This document shows positions 1 to 8,804 of a stretch of 64,000 nucleotides of DNA, one piece after another. The position numbers and the translations under genes are program-made. Positions within the stretch are counted from its first letter, which is position 1. Every line of letters begins with the position of its first letter. A model generated the notes under the pieces. That model did no database searches, had not been told where the DNA came from, and saw only the letters and a program-made list of their open reading frames with translations. The DNA comes from Alteromonas stellipolaris (GTDB taxonomy: Bacteria; Pseudomonadota; Gammaproteobacteria; Enterobacterales; Alteromonadaceae), in assembly GCF_001562115.1 (NCBI RefSeq), contig NZ_CP013926.1, positions 124,001 through 188,000 on the forward strand. The letters are read 5' to 3'.

Positions 1-717
1 GTTATGCAAACCTGTGTATCTAATGGTATTGCCAACGAGGGAATTCTACCAGGAGGCTTAAAAGTGACACGGCGTGCCCCTAAGTTATTCCGCCGACTTC
101 AAAATGAACGTACCACCGATCCTATGCAGGCAATGGACTGGGTTAACTTATTTGCATTGGCTGTAAATGAAGAGAATGCGGCGGGCGGCCGAGTGGTTAC
201 TGCACCTACTAATGGTGCGGCGGGCATTATTCCTGCTGTACTGCATTACTATGAAAAGTTTGTTCGCCCGGTAGATGAAGATATTGCGGTACGGTATTTA
301 CTGACGGCAGCGGCGATTGGTATTTTATACAAGAAGAATGCGTCTATTTCTGGGGCTGAAGTAGGTTGCCAAGGTGAAGTGGGTGTGGCTTGCTCTATGG
401 CCGCTGGGGCGTTAACCGAGATACTTGGGGGCACGGTAAGCGAAGTTGAGAATGCGGCTGAAATTGGCATGGAGCACAATTTAGGGCTAACGTGCGACCC
501 TGTAGGTGGCTTAGTGCAAGTGCCTTGTATAGAAAGAAACGCGATGGGAGCGGTAAAAGCAATTAATGCCTCTCGACTGGCGCTTCGGGGCAACGGCGAT
601 CAAAAAGTCTCCCTCGATAAAGTGATTAAAACCATGCTTGAAACCGGCAACGATATGAAATCAAAATACAAGGAAACCGCTCGTGGAGGCTTAGCGGTTA
701 ATATTATAGAGTGTTGA
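1..717 (+). CDS. sdaA: L-serine ammonia-lyase, iron-sulfur-dependent, C-terminal part (partial)
   Basis: This enzyme deaminates L-serine to pyruvate and ammonia with a catalytic [4Fe-4S] cluster. The frame is open from the first base, so the N-terminal half lies outside the window; about 238 codons of a roughly 455-residue single-chain enzyme are present. The visible part is the SDH alpha domain. It has the [20 protein letters not shown] stretch and the cysteine-bearing segments [18 protein letters not shown] and [19 protein letters not shown], which hold the expected cluster ligands. It ends with TGA at 715-717. The next gene, a GcvA-type LysR regulator, is convergent, so nothing here shows its control. 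The family call is very secure. Confidence 0.96.
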   Translation, partial: VMQTCVSNGIANEGILPGGLKVTRRAPKLFRRLQNERTTDPMQAMDWVNLFALAVNEENAAGGRVVTAPTNGAAGIIPAVLHYYEKFVRPVDEDIAVRYLLTAAAIGILYKKNASISGAEVGCQGEVGVACSMAAGALTEILGGTVSEVENAAEIGMEHNLGLTCDPVGGLVQVPCIERNAMGAVKAINASRLALRGNGDQKVSLDKVIKTMLETGNDMKSKYKETARGGLAVNIIEC

Positions 718-824
718 CATAAATGCGTGGGTGATTGAGCTCACAAGCCTGTAACGCACAAAGCATTGAAAAGCTGAAGAATGTTAGATAGCGTCCTCTG
801 CAAATAAGACATTAAGGTCTTACA

Positions 825-1721
825 CTATACCTGGGAAGTGATTTTTAGCATCCAGTCAAAGAAGTGTTTAACATCAGGTTTGTCTTTGTCTTCCTTGCGA
901 CAAATAATACCCCAGCTTCCAGAAAACGTGGTTTCATGCTCACAGGGCTTTACCAATCGACCCATGCGTAAATCATCGTCTATAAAGGGCCCATTCACCA
1001 ACGCCACCCCTTCATTATTAATGGCCATTTCAAGGGCAACAGCTTTTGTATCTACCACCATATAAGGTGTAATAACATTGGGTGTAAGATTGGCGCTCTC
1101 AAACCACCGCTTCCAATAATCTACTTCGGTTTCTACAGACAGTAGGGGTAAATCTAATAAATCTTCGGGTGTTAATTTACCATCGTATTTTTCAAGCAAG
1201 GTTGGGCTACACACCGCGTATACACGGGAGTCGAAAATGGGCTCCCAATGATACCTGTCTGAAGGCGCGGTATCGCAATACACTATGCCTACATCTGAAG
1301 ATTCTTCGTCGAATTCCCATTTCGAAGCATACGTATCAAGTTGAACATTTACCGTGGGGTGTTCATCGTGAAAAGCGGGTAATCGGCGAGCCAGCCAGCG
1401 TATAGATAGGGTGACATAAGTTTGTACTCGCAGTGGCGCGTGCTCTACCGCTTTTTTAACCGTTGCCACACCTAAAGCAAGTTGCTCAAGTGCTTCTAGA
1501 ACATAGGGGTAAAACAACTTTCCTTCATCGCTAAGAATGACATTTCTGCCGTCGCGATTAAATAGTTTTACTCCTAAGTGCTCTTCTAAGTTTTTGATTT
1601 GATGGCTAATCGCTGGATGCGTTAAATTTAACTCTTCCGCCGCTGCGCGGTGGCTCAGCCTGCGTGCAGCGGCCTCAAAACCGCTTATGGTACTGAGTGG
1701 CGGAAGTAACCGACGTTCCAT
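825..1721 (-). CDS. LysR-family transcriptional regulator, GcvA type
   Basis: 298 residues. The N-terminal winged HTH (about 1-65, with RAAAEELNLTHPAISHQIKN) is followed by a PBP2 effector-binding domain (about 90-295). The opening RRLLPPLSTISGFEAAARR and the W-R-x-LARRLP element (SIRWLARRLPAFHDEHP) are typical of the GcvA/AmpR/DsdC branch, which often controls amino-acid or beta-lactamase genes. It is convergent with sdaA and is followed on its own upstream side by a catabolic island read in the same direction, so its target cannot be assigned from context. The ATG is preceded only by a weak ribosome site (AAGG about 9 nt away). Family certain, target unknown. Confidence 0.9.
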   Translation of the reverse strand: MERRLLPPLSTISGFEAAARRLSHRAAAEELNLTHPAISHQIKNLEEHLGVKLFNRDGRNVILSDEGKLFYPYVLEALEQLALGVATVKKAVEHAPLRVQTYVTLSIRWLARRLPAFHDEHPTVNVQLDTYASKWEFDEESSDVGIVYCDTAPSDRYHWEPIFDSRVYAVCSPTLLEKYDGKLTPEDLLDLPLLSVETEVDYWKRWFESANLTPNVITPYMVVDTKAVALEMAINNEGVALVNGPFIDDDLRMGRLVKPCEHETTFSGSWGIICRKEDKDKPDVKHFFDWMLKITSQV

Positions 1722-1872
1722 TTAGAGACCTTAATCATTGAAAAATTATCACAACATAACTACCAAACAATGGCGTAAAATCCAACTAATAACTACAGAT
1801 AGACCCGCGAAAGTAGTTGTTTTCACACCTAAACGCATAAGCTTAAAGGCATTAACCTTAAGCCAATAAGAT

Positions 1873-1898
1873 GAAGGCAACCCGTTCAGGTTGCCTTC
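1873..1898 (-). terminator. Rho-independent-type hairpin after the beta-hydroxyacid dehydrogenase gene
   Basis: GAAGGCAACC and GGTTGCCTTC form a perfect 10-bp stem around a 6-nt loop. It lies about 65 bp past the stop codon of the minus-strand dehydrogenase gene. Read on the minus strand, the stem is followed by a modestly U-rich stretch, so termination of that gene is the most likely role. Confidence 0.55.
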
Positions 1899-1963
1899 TA
1901 GTAAAGGTGCTGCCTAGTGCAATGTTTTCTTAGTTAAGCATGCGATAAATGGAAATAATGGCT

Positions 1964-2929
1964 TTAGTAATCGCTTCTTAGTGGCACCACAACTTCGTAG
2001 CCTTTTTCTTCTGGCTCGTCGTCAACCATAAACGCCGGAAAGCCTTTACCAAGTACTTTAACGTCGCAAGCATCTTCCATTCGGCGAATGATATTAGGCG
2101 AATATTCACGAGGGCCGTAGCGCTCTTCACCATCTTTAAATATATCTACCATTAAAGGTGCAAGCTCTAAAGGTATGCCTGCGCGCTTTGCCACTTCGTC
2201 AAACAGGCCAACATCTTTGGATACCAAATCCATAGTAAAGCCAATATCACGGCTACCGTTAAGTATTACCTGAGATTCAGTTTCGTGAACGAACGAATTA
2301 CCCGATGACGCTTTAATGGCTTCATAGGCTACGTTCATGTCCATCCCCATCACTTTAGAAACCGTTAATGCCTCTGACAATGCAGCAAGGTGCACTGTGC
2401 AAAGGTAGTTAGTCACTACTTTTAGGGTTGATGCAGAACCAAGCGCGCCAGTGTGAAGCACACGTCTGCCCATAATGGTCAAAATAGGTAGAACGGTATC
2501 GAACGCTTCACGGTCGCAGCCTGCAAAAATAGAGATGTTGCCCGTATCGGCACGATGGCAACCTCCAGATACTGGGCAATCGACAGGCATGGCGCCTTTT
2601 TCTTTTACTAAGGCGCCAATGCGGCGAACTTCAGCTTCATCGGTTGTACTCATTTCTAGCCAAATCTTACCAGGACTAATACCTGCCAACACGCCGTCTT
2701 CGGCTTCCATAACGAGAGAACATGCGGCTGGAGAAGGTAAGCATGTGAATATAACATCACACTTTTCAGCTATCTCTTTTGCTGAGTCGGCAGACTTGGC
2801 ACCACGTGCAACAAAGTCTGCGACGAATTCTGGATTTAAATCTCTAACGGTAAGGTCGCAGCCGTTACGTATTAAGCTCCCTGCTAATTTGCCACCCACA
2901 TTACCTAATCCGATGAATCCTATCTTCAT
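1964..2929 (-). CDS. NAD(P)-dependent beta-hydroxyacid dehydrogenase (3-hydroxyisobutyrate dehydrogenase family)
   Basis: 321 residues. The family oxidises 3-hydroxyacids or reduces the matching semialdehydes with NAD(P). The Rossmann glycines are in GFIGLGNVGGK (4-14), the substrate-binding DCPVSGGCHRADTG lies at 117-130, and the catalytic lysine is K170 in STLKVVTNY. The C-terminal tail after about residue 295 is longer than in MmsB. It lies downstream of and in the same direction as the IclR gene, opposite to the aldehyde dehydrogenase/dehydratase/GMC genes, and probably belongs to the same island. AAAGGT sits 7 nt before the ATG. It is only distantly related to the MmsB in this window, so a sugar-acid or other hydroxyacid substrate is as likely as 3-hydroxyisobutyrate. 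Confidence 0.88.
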   Translation of the reverse strand: MKIGFIGLGNVGGKLAGSLIRNGCDLTVRDLNPEFVADFVARGAKSADSAKEIAEKCDVIFTCLPSPAACSLVMEAEDGVLAGISPGKIWLEMSTTDEAEVRRIGALVKEKGAMPVDCPVSGGCHRADTGNISIFAGCDREAFDTVLPILTIMGRRVLHTGALGSASTLKVVTNYLCTVHLAALSEALTVSKVMGMDMNVAYEAIKASSGNSFVHETESQVILNGSRDIGFTMDLVSKDVGLFDEVAKRAGIPLELAPLMVDIFKDGEERYGPREYSPNIIRRMEDACDVKVLGKGFPAFMVDDEPEEKGYEVVVPLRSDY

Positions 2930-3241
2930 GTGTTTACCTTTTTATTATATTGCGGTGTGCCATTGCAAAGCACAGCTGTTGGCCTGTTGAAGTTCGTATA
3001 ACTTCAAGAAAACCGATAGTTATATAAAAATGGATTAGGTAAAAATGATTAATTTTGGGTGTATGGTTAATTTTTCTAACCAATCACATTTTGGTTATTC
3101 GAGGCCTCACTGACCTGGAGTGAAGCAAAAGCGAGGCAAGAGCAAAGCAAGATCTCAGCAAGGGCGAAATAGGAATGAAGCGGTATGCCTTTGCACCGTG
3201 ATAATCTTAATGAATAACCATTTAGGGGGACCGCTATCGCT
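2930..3241. other. 312-bp intergenic stretch between IclR gene and dehydrogenase gene
   Basis: AT-rich next to the dehydrogenase start and therefore its likely promoter region. It contains an A/G-rich, poorly structured stretch around 3110-3190. No convincing ORF, RNA gene or strong hairpin was recognised. Confidence 0.4.
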
Positions 3242-4006
3242 CTAAACGATGTGGGCAGACAATTGACGAGCGGCTTGAACCAGATTTTTTGAATAGTCTC
3301 GAGCGCTTTGTTTACTTAAAAAATCAGCGTTTATCACTACACTTATTGCCGCAATAGGCTCGTTTCTTAAATTCAATACTGGCGCGGCAATGCAGCAATA
3401 ATGGCTACCGTTCTCTCGCTGAGTAACCGCATACCCCAAGCGTTTAGCCCGTGCTAACTCCTCGTGTATCTTTGGCAACTGGTTGCTGATACTAGGGTCA
3501 TGCTTTTGCTCTACATCAAAGTAGTTTTTTTGTAGTACTGGAGATTGCATAGACAAGATGGCTACCCCAGATGCAGAACAATGCATGGCAGTGGTTTGCC
3601 CTAAATGGAAGGTTAAAGGGCCGCTCAGTGAAGAGTCTACCTTTGCTACTGTTACCACCCGATTACCTACTGGGGAATACAAAAAGATAGATTTATGAAT
3701 TTCGTTTTTTAAAATTTCAGCCACGGGATAGAAGAACGGGATGATGCTTTGTTTGTTGTAAATCGTAGAGGCAATTTGAAAGATTTTAGAGCCAATGCAG
3801 TAGGCTTTTTTACGATTTGGATCTAGGGCAATCATCTGATGCTCTAACAACGCGTTAATAATACGGTGCCCACTGGCCGGCGGCATGTCTAGCTGAGAGC
3901 AAATTTCAGAAAGGGTTAAGGGGTATGACGATGTAGCAATTAAATTCATCATTAAAATAGAGGCATCTACAGCCGGCGCTTTTGATTTTGCTTTTAACGT
4001 TTCCAT
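3242..4006 (-). CDS. IclR-family transcriptional regulator
   Basis: 254 residues. The N-terminal winged helix (about 10-75; LTLSEICSQLDMPPASGHRI is the helix-turn-helix region) is joined to an IclR effector-binding domain (about 80-250) with the usual LGQTTAMHCSASGVAIL and GSHYCCIAAPVLN elements. The gene diverges from the aldehyde dehydrogenase gene at 4370, with a 363-bp shared regulatory region holding two palindromes. IclR proteins commonly sit beside and control the catabolic operon they diverge from, so this is the likely regulator of the 1964-13345 island. The ribosome site before the ATG is weak. The effector is not predictable. Confidence 0.92.
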   Translation of the reverse strand: METLKAKSKAPAVDASILMMNLIATSSYPLTLSEICSQLDMPPASGHRIINALLEHQMIALDPNRKKAYCIGSKIFQIASTIYNKQSIIPFFYPVAEILKNEIHKSIFLYSPVGNRVVTVAKVDSSLSGPLTFHLGQTTAMHCSASGVAILSMQSPVLQKNYFDVEQKHDPSISNQLPKIHEELARAKRLGYAVTQRENGSHYCCIAAPVLNLRNEPIAAISVVINADFLSKQSARDYSKNLVQAARQLSAHIV

Positions 4007-4190
4007 CGACCATTTGCCGCTATTTTATATATAAAAAAATAATCTTACGTTATCTGGTGTAGTAAGGCCAGCAGGTAGGTACGGTAAATCTAAGATTAGC
4101 TTAAGATGGAACTCGGCTAGATGTACGTAAATAAAGCCCTCTAGGCCACAAAATTAGGTGGGGGCAATCAAAAGCAACGGCTAGTTGGCT

Positions 4191-4207
4191 ATTTCAATGT
4201 ATGAAAT
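4191..4207. promoter_or_regulatory. Palindrome ATTTCA-N5-TGAAAT, candidate operator
   Basis: A perfect 6-bp inverted repeat with a 5-nt spacer, lying 163 bp upstream of the aldehyde dehydrogenase start and between the divergent genes. It is a candidate site for the adjacent IclR regulator; assignment is by position only. Confidence 0.4.
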
Positions 4208-4272
4208 AAACAGAAGTTTAATACTTTATGCATTAATTTGACTTCAAAAAATAAAGAATACACCGCTAATTT

Positions 4273-4286
4273 TTCCATATATGGAA
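4273..4286. promoter_or_regulatory. 14-bp perfect palindrome TTCCATATATGGAA, candidate IclR operator
   Basis: A perfect 14-bp dyad 84 bp upstream of the aldehyde dehydrogenase start. IclR-family operators are typically short AT-rich palindromes of this size, and the IclR gene diverges from this region. Binding is inferred, not shown. Confidence 0.5.
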
Positions 4287-4369
4287 TCAATATTCTAAAT
4301 ATAATAAAAGTTTGACTTGAAATTTTAACCCTGCTTACAATGGATTAACTAAGATTTAAGGCCTGCCCA

Positions 4370-5794
4370 ATGAGAATCGAAAAGAACTTTATTAACAATG
4401 AATTTGTTAGCTCTACTCAAAATTCATTAATAGACGTTTATGATCCTGCAACTGAAGTGCTTATTGCTCAGGTTCCAGCGGCAAGCCCAGAAGAAGCTGC
4501 ATCGGCAATTGAAAGTGCTACAGAAGCACAGCGCGCATGGCGAAAGCTTACCAGCATAGAACGTGGTGGTTACTTACAGAAGTTGGCTGACACCCTGGTA
4601 TTACGCAAAGATGATATTGGTGCTGCGCTGGCTGAAGAGTCAGGAAAGAGCCTAGAAGACGCGACCAACGAAGCTGTGTATGCCGCTGATATAACTCGTT
4701 ATCATGCTGAATGGGCGCGCCGTATCGAGGGTGAAATTATTCCCAGCGATACTCCAGATGAAAACCTGTTATTGCAACGAGAAGCTATTGGCGTTGTGGT
4801 GGCATTAATCCCGTTTAACTACCCTGTTTACACATTTCTTCGCAAAATTGCACCGGCTCTTATTACCGGAAATACGGTGGTAGTTAGGCCCAGTAACAAC
4901 ACGCCTTGTTCAGCATTTGCCATTGCCAAAGTTATTCAAGAAGCGGGCATTCCTAAGGGTGTAGTGAACGTACTTACCATGACCCACGCTACGGCGGAAT
5001 TGGTGTGTACACACCCTAAAGTAGGCATGATTACCCTTACGGGAAGCGTTGGCGCTGGGCGCAAGGTTCTAGAGTACTCGCAGGTTAATATTGCTAAATC
5101 GTCGTTGGAACTAGGCGGAAAAACCCCCGCGATTGTTGAGCCAGATGCCGACTTAGAAAAAGCGGCCAGAGAAATCGTTGGTTCTAAAAATACCAACTGC
5201 GGCCAGCTTTGTACTGCGGTAGAGCGGGCTTACGTACACGAAGATATCTACGATGAATTTGTAGCCTTGCTGCATAAGAACATGAAAAGCCAACAGTTTG
5301 GTAGCCGTGTAGACAACCCTGGTTTCATGGGGCCATTAGTTAACGGCAATGCGCGATTGAACATTCATCAAATGGTGGAAAGAGCGATTGATGATGGGGC
5401 TAACCTAGAGCTTGGTGGTTTCATTCCTGAAGGTAAAGGCTATTTCTATCCGCCGACCTTACTGACTAATTGCCGCCAAGATATGGAAATCGTTCAAGAA
5501 GAGATATTTGGACCTGTATTACCTGTTTTGAAATATTCAAATGTAGATGAAGCACTGGCGTTAGCTAACGATCACCAGTTCGGTTTGGCGTCAGTGATTT
5601 ACACCGAAAACTATCGTACTGCAATGAAAGTGGCGAACGAAATGGAAGCCGGTGAAGTGTACATCAACCGTACTCCTTCCGACCCTTATCAAGGCTTTCA
5701 CGCCGGGTGGAAACGCTCAGGTTTAGGCGGCGATGATGGTAAGCATGGCATGCTGGAATACACGCAAACTCGCTTAGTTGTTCTTAAATACTAG
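4370..5794 (+). CDS. Aldehyde dehydrogenase, lactaldehyde/glycolaldehyde dehydrogenase (AldA) type
   Basis: 474 residues, NAD(P)-dependent oxidation of an aldehyde to its acid. It carries the ALDH signatures: the NAD-binding GSVGAGRKV, the general-base glutamate in SLELGGKTPA and the nucleophilic cysteine in GQLCTAVERAYV. The C-terminal end NRTPSDPYQGFHAGWKRSG and the WARRIEGEIIPSDTPDENLL stretch match the AldA branch (about 479 residues in E. coli), which oxidises small hydroxyaldehydes. It is the first gene of a plus-strand set (ALDH, enolase-type enzyme, GMC oxidoreductase), likely controlled by the divergent IclR protein. TAAGG sits 8 nt before the ATG. The exact aldehyde is unknown. Confidence 0.9.
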   Translation: MRIEKNFINNEFVSSTQNSLIDVYDPATEVLIAQVPAASPEEAASAIESATEAQRAWRKLTSIERGGYLQKLADTLVLRKDDIGAALAEESGKSLEDATNEAVYAADITRYHAEWARRIEGEIIPSDTPDENLLLQREAIGVVVALIPFNYPVYTFLRKIAPALITGNTVVVRPSNNTPCSAFAIAKVIQEAGIPKGVVNVLTMTHATAELVCTHPKVGMITLTGSVGAGRKVLEYSQVNIAKSSLELGGKTPAIVEPDADLEKAAREIVGSKNTNCGQLCTAVERAYVHEDIYDEFVALLHKNMKSQQFGSRVDNPGFMGPLVNGNARLNIHQMVERAIDDGANLELGGFIPEGKGYFYPPTLLTNCRQDMEIVQEEIFGPVLPVLKYSNVDEALALANDHQFGLASVIYTENYRTAMKVANEMEAGEVYINRTPSDPYQGFHAGWKRSGLGGDDGKHGMLEYTQTRLVVLKY

Positions 5795-5906
5795 TTTTGA
5801 ATCAATAGTTTATTCAACCCAAATACGTTAGTGCTCGTTCGATAAAAGTTTGCGCTTATACATCAGTTTTGCTGGCAACAATGCCAAACTGCTACACAAT
5901 TTAAAA

Positions 5907-5928
5907 AACTCGCACCATGGTGCGGGTT
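5907..5928. promoter_or_regulatory. Intercistronic hairpin/palindrome just upstream of the enolase-type gene
   Basis: The arms AACTCGCACC and GGTGCGGGTT fold around AT, with one G-U pair; the core CGCACCATGGTGCG is a perfect palindrome. It ends 17 nt before the start codon at 5946 and is flanked by A-runs on both sides. Read on the minus strand it looks like an intrinsic terminator (stem then six T), though no minus-strand gene is near. It may instead be an operator or an mRNA-processing hairpin. Confidence 0.5.
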
Positions 5929-5945
5929 AAAAAAAAGGTAAAACC

Positions 5946-7169
5946 ATGAAAGTTGTTTCTTGTGAATCTTATGTCGTTGCTACGCCGCCTCCTCACGTTG
6001 GGGGTATGTACTGGATTTTTGTTTCACTTAGAACCGACTGTGGTATTGAAGGTATTGGTGAGGTTTACGCCGCTACCTTTCACCCTAGTGTAATGACTCA
6101 TGCAATTGAAGATGTGTTCGATCGCTACCTAAAAGGTTTCGACCCCCATCATGTAGAGCGCTTTTTTCGTGCAGCGTATTCTAGCGGCTTCACACAGCGC
6201 CCCGACTTAAGCATGATGGGCGTGGTCAGCGGGTTAGAAATGGCGTGCTGGGATATTATCGGTAAGGCAGCAGGCAAGCCGGTTTACGAACTTATTGGCG
6301 GAAAAATTCACGATAAACTTCGTACTTATACCTACCTTTACCCTGAAAACAAAGACGGCGATTACGATTACGACAATCTTGAGTTGGCGGTTGAATGTGC
6401 CGAAAAAAATATGGAGCAAGGTTTCACTGCATTGAAGTTTGACCCCGTAGGGCCTTATGGGAATTACTGTGGTCATCAACTGTCTTTAGAAGCTATTGAT
6501 AAAGCCGCTACTTTCTGCGAGCGAATTCGCAAAACTGTGGGTAATAAGTGCGACTTACTGATGGGTACCCATGGTCAAATGACGCCAGCAGGGGCTATTC
6601 GTTTGGCAAAACGCCTCGAACCGTTCGATCCTTTGTGGTTTGAGGAGCCTGTTCCTCCTGGTCAAGCATCGGCCATGGCCGAAGTGGCCAAAAATACCAG
6701 CATTCCAGTGGCTACCGGCGAGCGCTTAACCACGAAATACGAGTTCTTCGATTTACTTAAGCATGGCGCTGCGTCTATTTTGCAAATGAATTTGGGCCGA
6801 GTAGGCGGAATTCTAGAGGCTAAGAAGATAGCCAGTATTGCAGAAGTACATTACGCCCAAATAGCCCCCCATTTATACAATGGCCCAGTTGGTGCGGCTG
6901 CTAGTGTGCAGCTTGCCACTGCTACGCCAAACTTCCTTATTCAAGAAAGTATTATGACGTGGGACGGTTTTCATGCCGACGTTCTACAACAAAAAATTGA
7001 ATGGAAAGACGGCTACATAATTCCGTCTACCAAGCCTGGCTTGGGTGTTGAGTTAAATATGGATGTAGTGAAAGCACATTCGCCCTACACAGGCAAAGCA
7101 CTACATTTATCCATGGATGCCAAGCCCTACGATGTGAAAGAACAGTCTAATCAAGACTGGAAACGGTAG
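5946..7169 (+). CDS. Enolase-superfamily (mandelate racemase/muconate lactonizing) enzyme, sugar-acid dehydratase-like
   Basis: 407 residues. The N-terminal capping domain (about 1-125) is followed by a TIM barrel. Enzymes of this superfamily abstract the proton alpha to a carboxylate, most often dehydrating sugar acids such as galactonate. Visible barrel elements are ALKFDP (strand 2), MGTHGQ (strand 3), LWFEEPVPP (strand 4), VATGERL (strand 5), LQMNLGRVGG (strand 6) and APHLYNGP (strand 7, catalytic His). By eye, the strand-3 position that usually holds the first Mg ligand Asp is Gly, and the strand-6 Asp is Asn. AAGG precedes the ATG by 7 nt. The downstream GMC gene begins 6 bp after its stop, so they are co-transcribed. 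Substrate unknown. Confidence 0.85.
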   Translation: MKVVSCESYVVATPPPHVGGMYWIFVSLRTDCGIEGIGEVYAATFHPSVMTHAIEDVFDRYLKGFDPHHVERFFRAAYSSGFTQRPDLSMMGVVSGLEMACWDIIGKAAGKPVYELIGGKIHDKLRTYTYLYPENKDGDYDYDNLELAVECAEKNMEQGFTALKFDPVGPYGNYCGHQLSLEAIDKAATFCERIRKTVGNKCDLLMGTHGQMTPAGAIRLAKRLEPFDPLWFEEPVPPGQASAMAEVAKNTSIPVATGERLTTKYEFFDLLKHGAASILQMNLGRVGGILEAKKIASIAEVHYAQIAPHLYNGPVGAAASVQLATATPNFLIQESIMTWDGFHADVLQQKIEWKDGYIIPSTKPGLGVELNMDVVKAHSPYTGKALHLSMDAKPYDVKEQSNQDWKR

Positions 7170-7175
7170 GCGCAT

Positions 7176-8804
7176 ATGAGTATCTCTGAGTACGACTTTA
7201 TCATTACCGGTGCAGGGTCAGCAGGATGTATTCTTGCTGATAGGCTCAGTGAGTCTGGTGACTATTCCGTACTCTTAATTGAAGCTGGGGGGAAAAACCG
7301 CTTACCTTGGATTAAGTTGCCTATTGGTTTTGCGAAAACCTATTATCACCCCACCTACAATTATATGTATTACAGTGAAGAAGAGCCGAACATGGCGGGG
7401 CGTAAAATGTATGCCCCACGTGGTAAAGGGCAAGGCGGCTCGGGCTCCATCAATGCAATGATATATGTACGGGGGCAAGCCTCAGACTTCGATGCGTGGG
7501 CACAAGCTGGCAACGAAGGCTGGTCGTATGCCGATGTATTACCTTATTTTAAAAAGCTAGAGCGACACCCCTTAGGCGACACCGAACACCATTCTGGCAG
7601 TGGAAAGGTGGGTATTACTCAAATGAAAAAAGGGGCACACCCTTTTTGTAGTCATTATTTGAAAGGCGCTGAACAGCTTGGCTTCACATTAAATGACGAC
7701 TTCAATGGTGCCCAGTTTGAAGGGATAGGTATTTACGATGCCAATATCTACAAAGGCTTTCGCCATTGCAGTAACTCGGCACACCTCAAACCTGCACTAA
7801 AGCGCCCTAACTTGCATGTATTGCGCGATACGGTGGTCGAAAAAGTCTTATTTAATGAAGACAACCATGCTTATGGTGTACAAGTAAATACCGCGGGTGT
7901 TCAGCAAACCCTTAAGGCGAAAAGAGAAATTGTGCTGTCAGCTGGCGCAGTAGACTCGCCAAAATTACTTCAGCTTTCAGGGGTTGGAGATACTCGCTTA
8001 CTCGATAAGTATGGTATTCCTGTTGTCACTCACTCTCCTGCTGTAGGCCAAAACCTTCAAGATCACTTATGTGTTAGTTACTACTTCAAAGCAAAAGTAA
8101 AAACATTGAACGACGATTTGGGGTCGTTGTTCGGGCAAGCTAAAGCGGCGTTACAGTATGTATTTACACGTAGCGGGCCTTTATCGATAAGCGTTAACCA
8201 AGGTGGAGGCTTTGTAAAAGGGTCAGATACCGAAACGCTGCCTAATCTTCAGTTGTACTTCAACCCCATGTCATATCAAATTCCGGCCGATCCTAATGCT
8301 AAGTTAGCGCCGGACCCCTATTCAGGTTTTTTAGTCGCGTTTAATTCTTGCCGACCTAGCAGTAAAGGCACGGTAGAGTTGTCATCGAACAATCCCAGCG
8401 ACAAGCCATTTATCCGTCCTAATTATTTATCTACCGAGAAAGACATAGAAGAAGTGCGTCAAGGGAGCCGACTCATCAGGCGCTTAATGCAAGCACCCGC
8501 ATTAAAAGCGGTTACCGCAGAAGAAGTAAAACCAGGTGATGCTGTTAATGATGACGATAGCATGCTGCAGTACTTTAGAGAGCAAGGCGGTTCGATTTAC
8601 CACCTATGCGGAACCTGTGCCATGGGACCTGAGCAAAGTAATGCAGTCGTAGATGCAAGACTGAAAGTTCATGGTGTTACCGGCCTTCGTGTTGTAGATG
8701 CTTCCATTTTTCCAAATATCACGTCGGGCAACATCAACGCACCTGTAATGATGGTGGCTGAAAAAGGCGCCGATTTAATTTTAGAAGACCAAATAAATCA
8801 CTAG
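7176..8804 (+). CDS. GMC-family FAD-dependent oxidoreductase (choline dehydrogenase-like alcohol dehydrogenase)
   Basis: 542 residues. The N-terminal FAD-binding loop is GAGSAGCILADRLS (12-25) with LLIEAG behind it; the first GMC signature lies around GKGQGGSGSINAMIYVRGQ. The C-terminal catalytic region has YHLCGTCAMG and DASIFPNITSGNINAP, including the expected His and Asn. No signal peptide is present, so it is cytoplasmic or membrane-peripheral. Members oxidise primary alcohols to aldehydes and pass electrons to quinone or oxygen. It starts 6 bp after the enolase-type gene, and both flanking enzyme sets include aldehyde dehydrogenases. An alcohol-to-aldehyde step feeding the neighbouring aldehyde dehydrogenases is therefore plausible. 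Substrate unknown. Confidence 0.92.
   Translation: MSISEYDFIITGAGSAGCILADRLSESGDYSVLLIEAGGKNRLPWIKLPIGFAKTYYHPTYNYMYYSEEEPNMAGRKMYAPRGKGQGGSGSINAMIYVRGQASDFDAWAQAGNEGWSYADVLPYFKKLERHPLGDTEHHSGSGKVGITQMKKGAHPFCSHYLKGAEQLGFTLNDDFNGAQFEGIGIYDANIYKGFRHCSNSAHLKPALKRPNLHVLRDTVVEKVLFNEDNHAYGVQVNTAGVQQTLKAKREIVLSAGAVDSPKLLQLSGVGDTRLLDKYGIPVVTHSPAVGQNLQDHLCVSYYFKAKVKTLNDDLGSLFGQAKAALQYVFTRSGPLSISVNQGGGFVKGSDTETLPNLQLYFNPMSYQIPADPNAKLAPDPYSGFLVAFNSCRPSSKGTVELSSNNPSDKPFIRPNYLSTEKDIEEVRQGSRLIRRLMQAPALKAVTAEEVKPGDAVNDDDSMLQYFREQGGSIYHLCGTCAMGPEQSNAVVDARLKVHGVTGLRVVDASIFPNITSGNINAPVMMVAEKGADLILEDQINH

Larger units (their letters stand above)
4007..4369. promoter_or_regulatory. Divergent control region between IclR gene and catabolic operon
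   Basis: 363 bp, strongly AT-rich towards 4200-4340. It contains two separate inverted repeats, listed individually, and must hold the promoters of both divergent genes. TAAGG at 4357-4361 is the ribosome site of the aldehyde dehydrogenase gene. No ORF or RNA gene is visible. Confidence 0.6.

Noticed and set aside
2475..2990. 171-codon plus-strand frame opposite the beta-hydroxyacid dehydrogenase
   Set aside because: It overlaps a well-supported gene on the other strand and shows no protein family features.
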